In this document: positions 35,653-47,387 of the stretch, in pieces
Numbering within the stretch: the first letter of the stretch is position 1
Layout of the letters: every line of letters begins with the position of its first letter
DNA from: Phascolarctos cinereus
Taxonomy: Eukaryota > Chordata > Mammalia > Diprotodontia > Phascolarctidae
DNA length: 64,000 bases
Direction of reading: 5' to 3'
NCBI RefSeq assembly: GCF_002099425.1
Contig: NW_018343982.1
Location: forward strand, 5,801,501-5,865,500
The notes under the pieces: model-generated
The model's database searches: none
What the model was told of the DNA's origin: nothing
The model's input: only the letters and a program-made list of their open reading frames with translations
Position numbers and translations under genes: made by a program

Positions 35653-36479
35653 TATAAATATGCTTGACACTTTGATACTTGTCATAAATGTAATACAAAG
35701 CTGGCTTTTAGAGCCTTCTCTTACAAGGCTGTCCTCACCCATATAAAACTGTTTTCCCCAGTGAACACATAGTGTAATTTGCCCCACCCATATTGCTGGC
35801 AACTTGGCCCTAAAGGGGGTCAAGATTGTCCTTTTTGTTGAGCCTCAGGGGCCAAGGACATTACCCCCAACACCGCAGCTCCCTAATACCTATCTTGAAC
35901 TTATTTATATTTATAACCTGATACACTTTTCTGGGTATCATTACTCCCTGCTGTGGAAAGTAGTATTTTCTTTCCGTTGTCCCCAAACTGTGTATCATAA
36001 GTTCCTGGGGCTACTTCTTGGAGGAAGCAAAGCAGTTTGGGATCTGTAGAATAAAGGTGTTTTGTAAATAGATAAGATGAAATTGCATCCTAATAGTTTC
36101 TCACTCCAAATAGCTGACCTCTGCAAACTAACTTTTTTTTCCCCCTTAGAAGTAAGCTGTAGAGCATTCCTTTTAGGTAATTCTGCCCCATACTGACCTC
36201 CCTCTGCCTTCCTTCTTGATGATAGTTGTTACTGACACATGATGGGAAAACCCAGATCAGAGAGTATGGAGCTACCAGCTGAGAAAGCAAAACCATTCAA
36301 GGTCTTTTTCTTTCTTTTTTAAAGAAAAAAAATGTCTTCTGTGGTTTATGAACACATCTGTATTTTAGGGACCATATATTTAGTTCTTAAATGTGGTGCC
36401 AAATATAATATTTAAAAGCAATGGCAAAAGTTTGCAACCCTATTAACTCATTGGAGATCACTCTCACTGTATACTCATT

Positions 36480-36650
36480 GTGTGGTGTAAATAGTAGAAA
36501 AAGTATCGGCCCTGGAATTGAGAAGTATGGGTTCTGGTCCCAGCTCTGCCCTGAGCTCATTGTTCTACTGAAGCCAAGGCACTACCCATCTATTGAGCCT
36601 CAATTTCCTTATTTACAAGGAGTTGATCTCTAAGGTTCCTTCTAGAGCAT
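36480..36650 (+). repeat. MIR-family SINE
   Basis: CCTGGAATTGAGAAGTATGG, CAGCTCTGCCCTGAG and ATCTCTAAGGTTCCTTCTAG. Confidence 0.75.
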
Positions 36651-36971
36651 CAGCTCCAGACATTCCAGGACATTCCAGAACACAGAGAAGGGGAAGTGAC
36701 TCCCTCAAAAAGCAGATTGTCATTTTTGGTGCCTCCTAGAATCTGCAGCCATGACCCTTTTCCCCTTCCTTCCCCCCGCCCCATATTTTAAACAGATGTT
36801 TATACTATGACTAAAGGTGGTTGTGGAGGCTGGTGGCCTCCATTTAATATGGTCTCTATTACTATCCAAGAGGTGATTAGTTTCAAATATGCTTGCATTT
36901 GAAAGGACAGGTACCTACTGGTCATAACTCTGGGCCTTTTGTTTACTGTTAGCCGATCTGGTTAGTTTAGA

Positions 36972-37126
36972 TCCTAGAAATCTTTTTTTTTTTTTTGGCT
37001 AGGCAGTGGGGTTAAGTGACTTGCCCAGGGTCACATAGCTAGTAAGTGCAAGTAAGTGTAATTAAGTCCTCCTGAGTCAGTGCTCTATCCACTGTACCAC
37101 CTAGCTGCCCCCCTACAAATCTTTAA
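36972..37126 (-). repeat. WSINE1/MAR1-type SINE
   Basis: Reverse orientation: T tail, GGGTTAAGTGACTTGCCCAG, then CTCTATCCACTGTACCACCT and AGCTGCCCCC. Flanks CTAGAAATCTT and CTACAAATCTT form a near-perfect duplication. An extra AAGTAAGTG unit duplicates part of its middle. Confidence 0.88.
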
Positions 37127-37139
37127 AAATGGGATTAGA

Positions 37140-37302
37140 AACCACCAATCTAGTACTGGCCTTGGAATTAGGAGGATCTGAGCTCAAATTTGACCTCAGA
37201 TACATAACACTCACTAGCTGTGTGACCCTGGGCAAGTCACTTAAGCCTCAAAGAAAGAAAGAAAGAAAGAAAGACAGACAGACAGACACAAACTACCAAT
37301 CT
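37140..37302 (+). repeat. WSINE1/MAR1-type SINE with (GAAA)n(GACA)n tail
   Basis: GGCCTTGGAATTAGGAGGAT to TGTGACCCTGGGCAAGTCAC, then a tetranucleotide tail at 37251-37288. AACCACCAATCT (37140-37151) and AACTACCAATCT (37291-37302) flank it. Confidence 0.9.
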
Positions 37303-37439
37303 GAGATAGATTGGGTGGAAGCCTACCCAAAGCTAGGAGCTCTTGAAGTCCCTTCCACTTTTGGATTGTTAGTTTTGTGAGTATTTTCAGCTTTCAGAAG
37401 GCATTTTTGTCTGTTTGCTCAGTTATATCACAGCAATTT

Positions 37440-37560
37440 TGTACAGATTTATCTATTTCATGGATGAAGAAACTGGAGTCCTAGAGAAGTTAGGGAAATT
37501 GACCAATGACTCATCATTAGTTAGTGGCACAGCAGAAAGACCTAGACCTTTTCTGATGTA
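37440..37560 (-). repeat. MIR-family SINE
   Basis: ATGGATGAAGAAACTGGAGT and TTAGTTAGTGGCACAGCAGA. Confidence 0.65.
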
Positions 37561-37924
37561 CCAAACCTCATTTCACCCCTTCTGTAGGGCAGGCCACTCC
37601 TAGGAACCTTGAAGGATAGGGAGAAATACCTTGGCCTCCCACCTTTGGCCACTGAACTCATTGTTTAGTGAATCCACTCATTCCTCCTAAATTTACCAAA
37701 GAACAACAAGAAGTCTCCTCCCTAAAGAGCAAAGTTGTTGCAGGATAAGTATTTGGTAAATAACATCTTTGTTTTTTGGTGAATCAAGATATTATTGGTA
37801 CTCCTTTCATTGATAGAGATTATGACTTATCCATGCACTCTTATCCTGTCCATGTACCTTTGTAAATTTTCCGTAGTGGACACACACTTCATGTGTCAAG
37901 GGCTTTCCTTTAGTTCTCTTAGCA

Positions 37925-38550
37925 GTGGATAATTTGTTTATTTTTTTTAGTTTTTTTTTCCTTTTTTATTAATCTATTTTGATTTATCAACAATCACTTC
38001 TATAAGCTTTTGAGTTTTAAATTTTTTCTCTCCCTCCTTTCCCTCCTCCCTCCCCAAGATAGCATACAATCTGATATAGGCTATACATTCCCATTAAACA
38101 TATTTTCACGTTAGTGATGTTGTAAGGAAGAAATAGAACCAATAGGAGGCACTATCAGAAAGAGGAAACAAAATAAAACAGAAGAAAAAAATAGCAAATA
38201 GTGTGCTTCAATCTGCATTCAAACTCCATAGTTCCTTGTTTGGATGTGGATAGCATTTTCCATCATGAGATCTTTGGAGATGTCTTAGATCCTTGCATTG
38301 CTGAGATGGGCTAAGTCTATCAATGTTAGTCCTCGCACAGTGTGGCTGTTAATGTGTACAACGTTCTCCTGGTTCTGCTCACTTTACTCAGCATCAGTCC
38401 ATACAAGTCTTTCCAGGTTTTTCTGAAGTCTGCCTGCTCATCATTTCTTATACTACAATAGTATTCCATTACATTCATATAACACAAATTGTTCAGCCAT
38501 TCTCCAGTTGATGGGCATTCTCTCAATTTCCAGTTCTTTGCAAGTGGATA
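37925..38550 (-). mobile_element. L1 3' end (end of ORF2-like region plus 3' UTR)
   Basis: On the reverse strand the region reads RECPSTGEWLNNLCYMNVME and YYCSIRNDEQADFRKTWKDL, the standard terminal part of L1, then the 3' UTR with AAGATCTCATGATGGAAAAT and TATAGCCTATATCAGATTGT. 5'-truncated. Confidence 0.8.
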
Positions 38551-38669
38551 ATTTGGAGCATGAGTTCTTACCACATGGTCAGCCCATGTTCTTTTCTAGT
38601 TGTGTATCTGATGCCTTCTTTCATATGACTTCTCTTGTGTAGTTCTTCACTGGTAATACAGTATATAAA

Positions 38670-39155
38670 ATCTTCTGTTTGGCATTCAAAACTCTTTATT
38701 ATCTGCCCTCCACCCACTCCCACCCTTTACCTTTCTACTCTTCTTACACTTTATACCCCCACCACATACACTACCATGTAGTGATGCCAGCTTTCTTGCT
38801 CTTCCTTGAACAAGACATTCTATCTCCAGTGTATTTTACCTGGCTGTCCCCTATGCCTGTAATGCTGTCTCCTTACCTCTACCTCCTGGCTTCCTTGGCT
38901 TTCTTCATATCCTGACTAAAATCCCACCTCCACAGGAAGCTTATCACAGCCTCTCGATTCTAATGCCTTCCCTCTGCTGATTATTTCCAATTTAGCCTGT
39001 ATATAGCTTGTTTGCGCATAGTTATTTGCATATTGTCTCCCTTATTAGATTGTAAGTTCCTCTAGAACAGGGATTGCCTTTTACCTTTCTTTGTATCCCC
39101 AGTGCTTAGCACAGTGCCCAGCACATACTGAATGCTTATTAACTGACTACTCATA
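38670..39155 (+). mobile_element. LINE L2 3' end, about 490 bases
   Basis: TTTGGCATTCAAAACTCTTT, CCTATGCCTGTAATGCTGTC, CTTTGTATCCCCAGTGCTTA and GCACAGTGCCCAGCACATAC in L2 order. Confidence 0.88.
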
Positions 39156-39459
39156 CCTATCATTGTCCTTTGGGTGAGCCCTAATTTCAGTTCTTTCAGA
39201 AGCTGCCATATTTTATAATTTCCAGGCATACAGCATCATCAGAAGAATATTTTTGTTCAAAAATATGGGCCTTTATTTTAGGAAAGATTTTGGAGTTATC
39301 AAAAATACTGAATAGTTTCCCAAAAGCAATATAGCTCCTCCTGCCCAGTTTGGGCATAGCTCATTGTCCATTTAAAGTATCTGTTTAGTATATATGAGGC
39401 CATATTTATTCTTTGTAATTCTGTAACTTTCAATCATTTTATGTTTTTTCCCCATATAC

Positions 39460-39670
39460 ATTGTTGTAGCCTTGTATATATTGTTTTCTTGGCTCTGCTT
39501 ACTTCACTCTGCATTAGTTCATGTAAATCTTCTTACACTTCTCTGTATTCATCATACTTCTCATTTCTTACAACATAGTAATTATTCCATTACATTCATG
39601 TACCACAGTTTATTTAGCCATTCCCAATCAATGGATATCTACTTTGTCATCCAATATATATGGACAGGTA
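39460..39670 (-). repeat. L1 3' end fragment
   Basis: Same L1 region as at 38300-38530: TCATTTCTTACAACATAGTA and TTTAGCCATTCCCAATCAAT. Confidence 0.65.
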
Positions 39671-40274
39671 GAAGAGTTTTACTGGTTGTCCACCCACCTG
39701 CTTATCATATTTTAGAAAATAAGCATTCTTCATCTATTTGGTCATTCCAGTGTTACATTAAGGCAAAATCTTTTGAATGATATTAGATCTCATTTCAGGA
39801 GCTCTGCAGTGTTCTGGGACCAGATGACAATTTCATCTTATGGAAACAATTTCTTTTTCTATTTGGACTCTATACTGAGTATTCTCCTTGATACTGGCAA
39901 GCCCCCTTGGCAAACATAAATCTCCATTTTATTCTTGAATATAGTCTTGTAATGAAATTTTCCCTGTTATTAACATCTTTGAAGGAATCTTGTATGATTT
40001 TGGCATGCGCATGGTAAAACTTCTTGTTAGAGAAGAGACATTAAGGCATCCTTTTACTCTACTAAATGAAATGCTTTTTTGGTACTCAAAATTGGTAGTG
40101 TCATATATTCTCTATGCTTTTCAGTTATGTGACTTGAAACTTGTAGTCCACTGGACAATAGTGTTTGAAAAAGCCTGGTCCCTTCCCATTCTTGCATCAT
40201 GGATTCTGTTGATGCATGTGGAGATTATTTTCAGAAACAAATTCCAGAAATGGGAAGGTAGTACATGATATGAC

Positions 40275-40560
40275 AAAAACTTTGAAAGCTTTAAGAAAGA
40301 TGATTATTACAATGTCTATTCATCATTCCAGAGGACGAATAATGATACATACTATCTCCTGACCAGAAGGAGATAGATTTGGGGTACAGAATGACACATA
40401 TTTTTGTAGACAGCAAATTAGGGAATTTTTCTTGACTATGCGTATGTTATAAGGACTTTGCTTTTTTTCCTCTTTTTTCAATGGAATTGGAGAGTAGAAT
40501 GGAGATAAAATAGGTTTCAATTAATTTAAAAAACAATTTAAAATAGATGAGGGTGTTACA
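40275..40560 (+). repeat. L1-type 3' end inserted in the RTE LINE
   Basis: CATTCCAGAGGACGAATAAT, GACTATGCGTATGTTATAAG and an A-rich end. Related to the block at 1965-2095. Confidence 0.55.
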
Positions 40561-41059
40561 GATGTGAAATATTGCATATAGTTTCAGATGAGGCCACTGT
40601 ATTATTATTTTTGCTTCATTGTCTTACTTTGTTGCAAGACACTGGTCACAGAGTGGAGGTAATCTGGCAATGTTTGTAATATAAAAACAAAACACATCAC
40701 TAAAACAAACAGAAAAGGGAAAGCAGTTATTAACTGTATCAGTAGTTATTAAAAAAAAGTTATCTTTTTTTTGCTGAGTAAGATCCAAGATTTTTTCTCA
40801 TCCTTTAGTATGCTTCCCTCATTCATATTCTTTAATAATCAATCCCTCAACACCCTCAAGATTTCATCACATCTGGCACAGAATTCCTTTTCCTTTAATC
40901 TGCTTTTCTCATCTTGTTTTCTTTAAAGTTATTTGCATATTCCCATCCCCACCCCCCTACTTTTTACATCTTTTTCTATAAATAGTAATGAAATCTATAC
41001 TACCATTCTGGAAAGAGATTAGCAGTGGACTCCCTCTATGGTGCCATCATTCCTGTGAT

Positions 41060-41290
41060 TCCCCAGAAAAAAATAACATTTATATAGCATTTTAAAGTTT
41101 GCAAAGCACTTTACAAACTATCTCATTTATCCCAATGACCCTGGAAGGTGGGTGCTATTGTTATATCCATTTTTTAGTTGAGGAAACTGAGGCAGAGGTT
41201 GTGACTTTTCCAAGGTCACATAGCTAATGTCTGAGGCAGGATATGAACTCAGATCTTCCAGGCTCTCAGTTCAGAGCTTTGTATTCTCCT
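41060..41290 (-). repeat. THER1/MIR CORE-SINE
   Basis: Complete reverse copy: AAAGTTTGCAAAGCACTTTA, GAGGAAACTGAGGCAGAGG and GGATATGAACTCAGATCTTC. Confidence 0.85.
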
Positions 41291-41415
41291 ATATGTATTG
41301 TCTCCCTATTAGAATGTAAGGTCCTTGGCGTCAGGGACTGTTTTACTTTTGTCTTTGTATCCTCAGCTGATGTTTTATAAATGCTTTTTCATTCATTCAT
41401 TCATTTTCTTCCTTA
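41291..41415 (+). repeat. LINE L2 3' tail
   Basis: TTAGAATGTAAGGTCCTTGG and TTTGTCTTTGTATCCTCAGC, ending in an (ATTC)n run. Confidence 0.75.
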
Positions 41416-42670
41416 TGCAGCATATTGGGTCTCCATTGTCATTGATGAAAAAATTTTTTTATAAAAATTGTTTCCATTTTTTCACCTGAAACAGTTGAAA
41501 CTTGCCCTCCTCATTTCAACCTTAAATTAACTTAGAATGATTGTTTAGTTGGATCTTTTATAAAATTTTCTATTAACTTGCTTTTTCTAATTCTCACTCT
41601 TTATAGGTGATACTCCTCACAATCTTCCACTATCCTCATCTGTAAGACCTCATAAACAATTTTACACTCTAAATCAGCATTGCCTTTGGCTTCCATATGT
41701 CTCTGCTAAGCATGTGTTTGCTGACTGACATGTTTTCTAGGTTCTTGTCTCTGTGACAATTTATCTACTTGGATTAAACTTTCTTAGGAAATGGTAAGAC
41801 AGTGTTGATATCTGTTCTTTTTATCCATTATCTATATTTTGCCAATAGCTAAAAAAAAAGTCAAGTTGTAGTTGTCTCAATTACACACATATTCTCTTCT
41901 AATTTTTTTTAGTTTGGTATTGATTTTGTTCTTCAGTAAGCTAATAGCCTAATTCAGCTGATTCAGAAAATAACTTCCACATCAGTTAGCAGTCCTTTCC
42001 TGTTTGTTAAAATATAATTAGTTTCATATTTAATGACTATATTTTGTGTTCACCATGTCCAACGTCGCTTGCATCTTCTCAAAGTGTTCGTTATATATAG
42101 GCATGAGACTTCTGTATAGTCTACAATGATGTTTCTTATTTCTAAACCATTTTCCCCCAAAATTTTTTTTCTGCCTTTCCATATGCCCCCTTTTCCTTTC
42201 TGAGCCAATCTACCTAGCATTTGTTAAGTGCCTACTACTTTCAAAGCACTGTGCACAAAAATGATATTTAAAAAAAAGGCCTTGCCCTTAATGTTGTTAT
42301 ATTCCACCTTTATAATGAGGTTACTGAATAATGTAGAGACTGATTCAATTTTAAGCATTTTATCAATTTTTATATAACCTCATCTTCTATAATTGATGTT
42401 GGTACATAAACTTCAATTATCTTCAGGGCTGTCTTCTTGAAAATGCTTATCGTGAGCATTACAGTATGAAACAATTAAATGATATTTCTTGTTACCCTGT
42501 AATGCACAATAAAACCCAAATCTACTGCCTTCTTTAATCACCTCTTCAAAACCTCAGTGCTTTCCTTCTATTTAAATGTACCTTCTTTTTGTCTTCTGGT
42601 TTTATTTATAGCAAGATTGTCAGCATTGCCAAGACTCAGTTGCTAAGGTAGTACATCAGCTTGTTGGTCA

Positions 42671-43239
42671 CTAGAGAAGGATTTTATGTTTAGGTTACCA
42701 GCAACTAAGTTAATTTTTATGGATGTGATCTAAAAAACGGCATGATTCTTAGCACCCTCAGCTCCCCTTTCTGCCTCTGCCACCATCACTCTAAAATAAG
42801 AAGGGGATCTGGATAGATCTGAGTCATTTTTTTTTCACATGACTTAATGGACAGCCTACTGGTAAAAAGTTTCTCCTCACTTCCCTAAGCTAAAGTAGAC
42901 ATAGTTTGATGCTGTATCCCATACTGGAAGCCTTTCCAGGATGGTAGTCAGCCAGGGTTTGCTCTCTGTTAGCATAATCTTTGAAAACCCAGAATCATCG
43001 CCACTACAGGATGTGACAAAGAGTAGGACTTTGTGGGAGAAAATATGCATTATTTAAACAACAAACAAACACTATTATTACAAGCCTTTCCCAAACATGG
43101 GTAAAATGTAAAAGTAACCAGAAGAAAGCTGATAGCATTTTGGGTAGATACTCTGTGGAGGATTCATGGAAAAGAATGGCTAAGAATTGCGTCAAGATGG
43201 AATACCTGAAAGAATGAGTGGTTTGCACAACACGAATGA
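42671..43239 (+). other. MXI1 intron 1 end, unassigned
   Basis: No gene recognised. The sequence changes from AT-rich to the exon 1a CpG island at about 43240. Confidence 0.4.
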
Positions 43240-43278
43240 AGTCGCGGATCCAAGTGTCAGGTTGGACTCCCAGGCAGA

Positions 43279-43405
43279 ACTACATTTCCAAGGGGCCGCC
43301 GGAGAAACCTTTTCAGACACAAGCGCACCAAGACAGAGTGGGCACTACGTTGCCCGGCGTACACTTTGGGCATGGGCCGAGGGGAAACTACATTACCCAG
43401 GGGGC
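43279..43405 (+). promoter_or_regulatory. Three co-oriented ZNF143/THAP11-type (SBS2-like) motifs
   Basis: Three related elements occur on the same strand: ACTACATTTCCAAGGGGCC from 43279, ACTACGTTGCCCGGCGT from 43344, and ACTACATTACCCAGGGGGC from 43387. All share ACTACnTT followed by a C-rich block, matching the known SBS2 consensus ACTACAATTCCCAGAATGC. Spacings are 65 and 43 bases. ZNF143, THAP11 and HCFC1 bind such sites in CpG-island promoters. Binding here is inferred from motif alone. Confidence 0.65.
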
Positions 43406-43635
43406 AGTGGAAGAGGCGGGGAGGGGGCGGGCCCAGGGCCCGATACTCCCTCCCTCCTCCGCCCGTGCTCTTGCCCGGGAGGTAAACAAACTGTGCAGCC
43501 GACCTGACAGCCACCGGGGTCGGCGCGGAGCGGGGCTGGGGGGGGGGGGGGAAGCCGGGCGGGGAGGCAGCCTCGGCCGGAGCGGGGGGGCTGTGCTGGG
43601 GCCGGGGGTGCTCGGGCTTCCCCGCCGCCCCTCGC

Positions 43636-43656
43636 ATGCCCCGAGGCGGTGAGTAG
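43636..43656 (+). other. Short upstream ORF in the exon 1a leader
   Basis: ATG CCC CGA GGC GGT GAG TAG encodes MPRGGE and stops 87 bases before the MXI1 start at 43744. It could reduce translation of isoform 1a if the transcript starts upstream of it. The same bases contain G|GTGAGT at 43648-43653, a good splice-donor match, so this part of the leader could alternatively be spliced. Confidence 0.5.
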
Positions 43657-43743
43657 CCAGCCGTGGGCGCCGCCGCTGCTCCGGGAAGGGACGGGGGCGA
43701 GGAGAGAGGTCGCCTCCGGCTCTGGGTCCCCCCGGCCAAGCTC

Positions 43744-43816
43744 ATGGAGCGGGTGCGGATGATCAACGTGCAGCGCTTGCTGGAGGCCGCCGAGTTCCTC
43801 GAGCGCAGGGAGAGAG
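43744..43816 (+). CDS. MXI1: MXI1 alternative first coding exon 1a (classical SID-containing N-terminus)
   Basis: This short exon encodes MERVRMINVQRLLEAAEFLE plus RRER, 24 codons and the first base of a Glu codon. The stretch from MINVQ to ERRE is the SIN3-interaction domain, the amphipathic helix that binds the PAH2 domain of SIN3 and carries repression by the MAD family. The donor is gtaaca at 43817. Joining to exon 2 completes GAG and gives RERECEHGYA as in the canonical human protein. Relative to remembered human MXI1, residue 5 is Arg instead of Lys. The ATG is chosen because it matches the family start; an in-frame non-AUG extension upstream (GTG at 43663) is not supported. The exon lies in a CpG island and is followed at once by a purine-rich minisatellite. 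Confidence 0.96.
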
Positions 43817-43829
43817 GTAACAGTCACGG

Positions 43830-44600
43830 GGCAGTGGGGAGGGGAGGGCACGAGGAGTGGGGGAGGGGCCGGGGGTCACGGGGAGGGAGAGTGGGAAGGG
43901 GGGAGACCGCGAGATGGGGAGAAGTGTATGGAAAGGGAAAGGGGACCATGAGATGAGGGATAGTGGAAAAAGGCGGATATAGGATACCAGATGGGGAGGG
44001 AGAGGACCATGGGCTGAGGGAGAGTGGAAGAATGGGGATATGGAACCACGGGATGGGGAGAGAGGGGACCACAGGCTGGGGAGGTGGAGGACCATAGGCT
44101 GACGGATGGTGGAAGAATGTGGAAAGGGGATCATGGTATGGGAAGAGGGGGTTGAGGGGGCCAGGGAACCATGGGATGGGGAATAGTGGAAGAAATGGAA
44201 CAGAGGACCAAGAGATGGGGAGAGAGGGAACTGTGGGATGAAGGATAATGGAAGAGAGGACCACAGGATGGGGGAGGCCTTGTGGAAAAAAGGGAATGTT
44301 AAATACCAAATGGATAGGAAGAAAGGAGACCGTGAGTTGGGAAGGGTTAAATGGAGGGGAGGGGAGACTAGGAAAGAGAGGGAGAGGACCACAGGATTGG
44401 GAGGGGGGGTGGAAGAATGGACGTATGGGGACCATAGCTGGAGAGGGACAAGGACTTCCAGATGGGACGGTGGAAGAAGGGGAAGTGAAGACCTCAGGAT
44501 GGAGAGGGAGGGGACAGCCTTGTGGGGAGAGTGGAAAAAAGGAAAAGAGAGGAACCTAAGATTGGGGAGGGGAAGGAACCATTGAATGGAGGAAAAGAGT
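43830..44600 (+). repeat. Purine-rich degenerate minisatellite after the exon 1a donor
   Basis: At least 15 diverged copies of a unit resembling GGGACCATGGGATGGGGAGA with GTGGAAGAA linkers recur roughly every 20-60 bases (for example near 43940, 44002, 44066, 44087, 44163, 44256, 44384, 44427 and 44575). The + strand is almost all G and A with many GGGG runs over about 770 bases. The long reverse-strand open frames rich in Pro, Ser, Phe and His are by-products of this repeat. Confidence 0.85.
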
Positions 44601-46149
<1,549 letters not shown>

Positions 46150-46203
<54 letters not shown>

Positions 46204-46204
46204 A
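46150..46204. repeat. (CT)n(CA)n compound microsatellite
   Basis: About 15 CT units run directly into about 13 CA units. Confidence 0.96.
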
Positions 46205-47035
46205 TCTTGCTTTTCCCATTGATAAGAGAAAAACTGAGTAGAATTGCCTCATTGGCTCTTAAAGTATCATCTATAGAATAATGTGAGGCATTCAGATTTG
46301 ACTGTGCAAAACCATCCCTAGATTCACACAACTTAGCCCTATGTTTTGGAAGGGACTGTAAGCCAGATGGTTGGTCATTGACTACAGTAGTCAGCTTTTG
46401 AGGGAAAAGGAGGTGCTTCCTTCTTATTGATGCTTTAAAAAATCGGACTGTATGTATTTATACATATGTGTATATATGACTTACTAAGGAAGAGAATGGA
46501 TTTTAAGCTATCTATAGCTACAGAGTATAGATATGATCAAAGCAAAATGTATACTATTCTCTCCTACAACACATTCTTCTCAGGCTACATGTTGCCTTTT
46601 TGCAATTCCTTTTCCCGCTTATGGCTGCTGTATTCATTTTACTTGCTTTTCTCTGAAAAGGTGTTTGAGGTGGGAGAAACACAGTATGTTTTAGCTAGGG
46701 TGTTTAACCACCCTGGTGATGACCCTGGACCTTGCTTCTCTTTTGGACATATGGATTGGGGAAAATTTCGTTTGGTGCTGAAAATTTTCGTATTCCCTTT
46801 AGCCTGAAACTTTGGAGTCACAAACTACATGAGGGCCTTTGTATAGTACTTCCATGAAAACTGAGGTCCTTCCATTAATAACCTGAGAGGATACACACAT
46901 TTTAGTTGTGTAAAACTAATAATTGCTTTCAAGGTAAGAAAGAAATATGGGTAGGTATGAATTGACCTGATGTCTTTGTATATTTAGTTGTCGATGACAA
47001 AGGTGTGCTCATCACATTATGTAAGGGCTGAAATG
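46205..47035 (+). other. MXI1 intron 2, unassigned
   Basis: A 113-codon open frame (46466-46807) has no recognisable family, splice context or composition signal. I see nothing else. Confidence 0.4.
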
Positions 47036-47039
47036 AGAA

Positions 47040-47260
47040 TTTATTTGGGGTCTGGAAGACCTGAGTTCAAATGTGACCTCAGATACTTCTTAGCTGTATG
47101 ATCTAGGCAAGTCATTTAACTCTGTCTCATTTTCCTTATCTGTAAAATAAGGATAATAACAATACCTGCCCCCTGAATTGTTGCAAAGTATCAAATTGGG
47201 TAATATTTGTAAAGTGTTTAGCAAGCCTTAAATTGCTATAAAATGCTAGCCATTTTTTAT
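47040..47260 (+). repeat. THER1/MIR CORE-SINE
   Basis: GGTCTGGAAGACCTGAGTTC to GTAATATTTGTAAAGTGTTT, including the AATAACAATACCTGCCCCC segment. Confidence 0.85.
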
Positions 47261-47387
47261 CATAGAGGCTACATCATTTTGATTATTTTCTTCCGGTCAA
47301 CATATTTAAATCCTCATACTATTTAGGAACTCATGTTGCTTTCAAGAATTTAATGCATTTTAAAAATTGTGTTATATGGTATAGTTT

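Larger units (their letters stand above)
39780..42670 (-). mobile_element. RTE-clade LINE, nearly full length, interrupted by younger repeats
   Basis: On the reverse strand the endonuclease region reads GFIVHYRVTRNI and later IIEVYVPTSIIEDE (42350-42520), matching RTE's GFIVNK and IEVYAPTS blocks. The reverse-transcriptase region near 39990-40150 reads EYQK-AFHLVE (RTE DYKKAFDSV) and IIQDSFKDVNN. Several stops and frameshifts show it is dead. An L1-type 3' end (40275-40560), a THER1 (41060-41290) and an L2 tail lie inside. Assignment to BovB or another RTE family is not settled. Confidence 0.6.
43240..43743 (+). promoter_or_regulatory. MXI1: CpG-island promoter and 5' UTR of MXI1 exon 1a
   Basis: CpG density rises abruptly near 43240 and remains high into exon 1a. 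GC boxes (GGCGGG near 43415 and GGGGGCGGGC near 43423) stand about 320 bases before the ATG, no TATA box is seen, and three ZNF143/THAP11-like motifs lie just upstream. A homopolymer run of about 13 G lies near 43541-43553. The exact start site is not determinable from sequence. Confidence 0.8.

Noticed and set aside
43663-43743. In-frame GTG-initiated extension of the exon 1a protein
   Set aside because: The family starts at MERV; there is no evidence for non-AUG initiation and the extension is GC-driven.
43257-43851. Reverse frames of 169 and 152 codons over the exon 1a CpG island
   Set aside because: Proline- and alanine-rich translations caused by GC-rich sequence; opposite to the true MXI1 exon.
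43763-44435. Reverse frames rich in Pro, Ser, Phe and His
   Set aside because: They are the purine-rich minisatellite read in reverse, not a repetitive protein gene.
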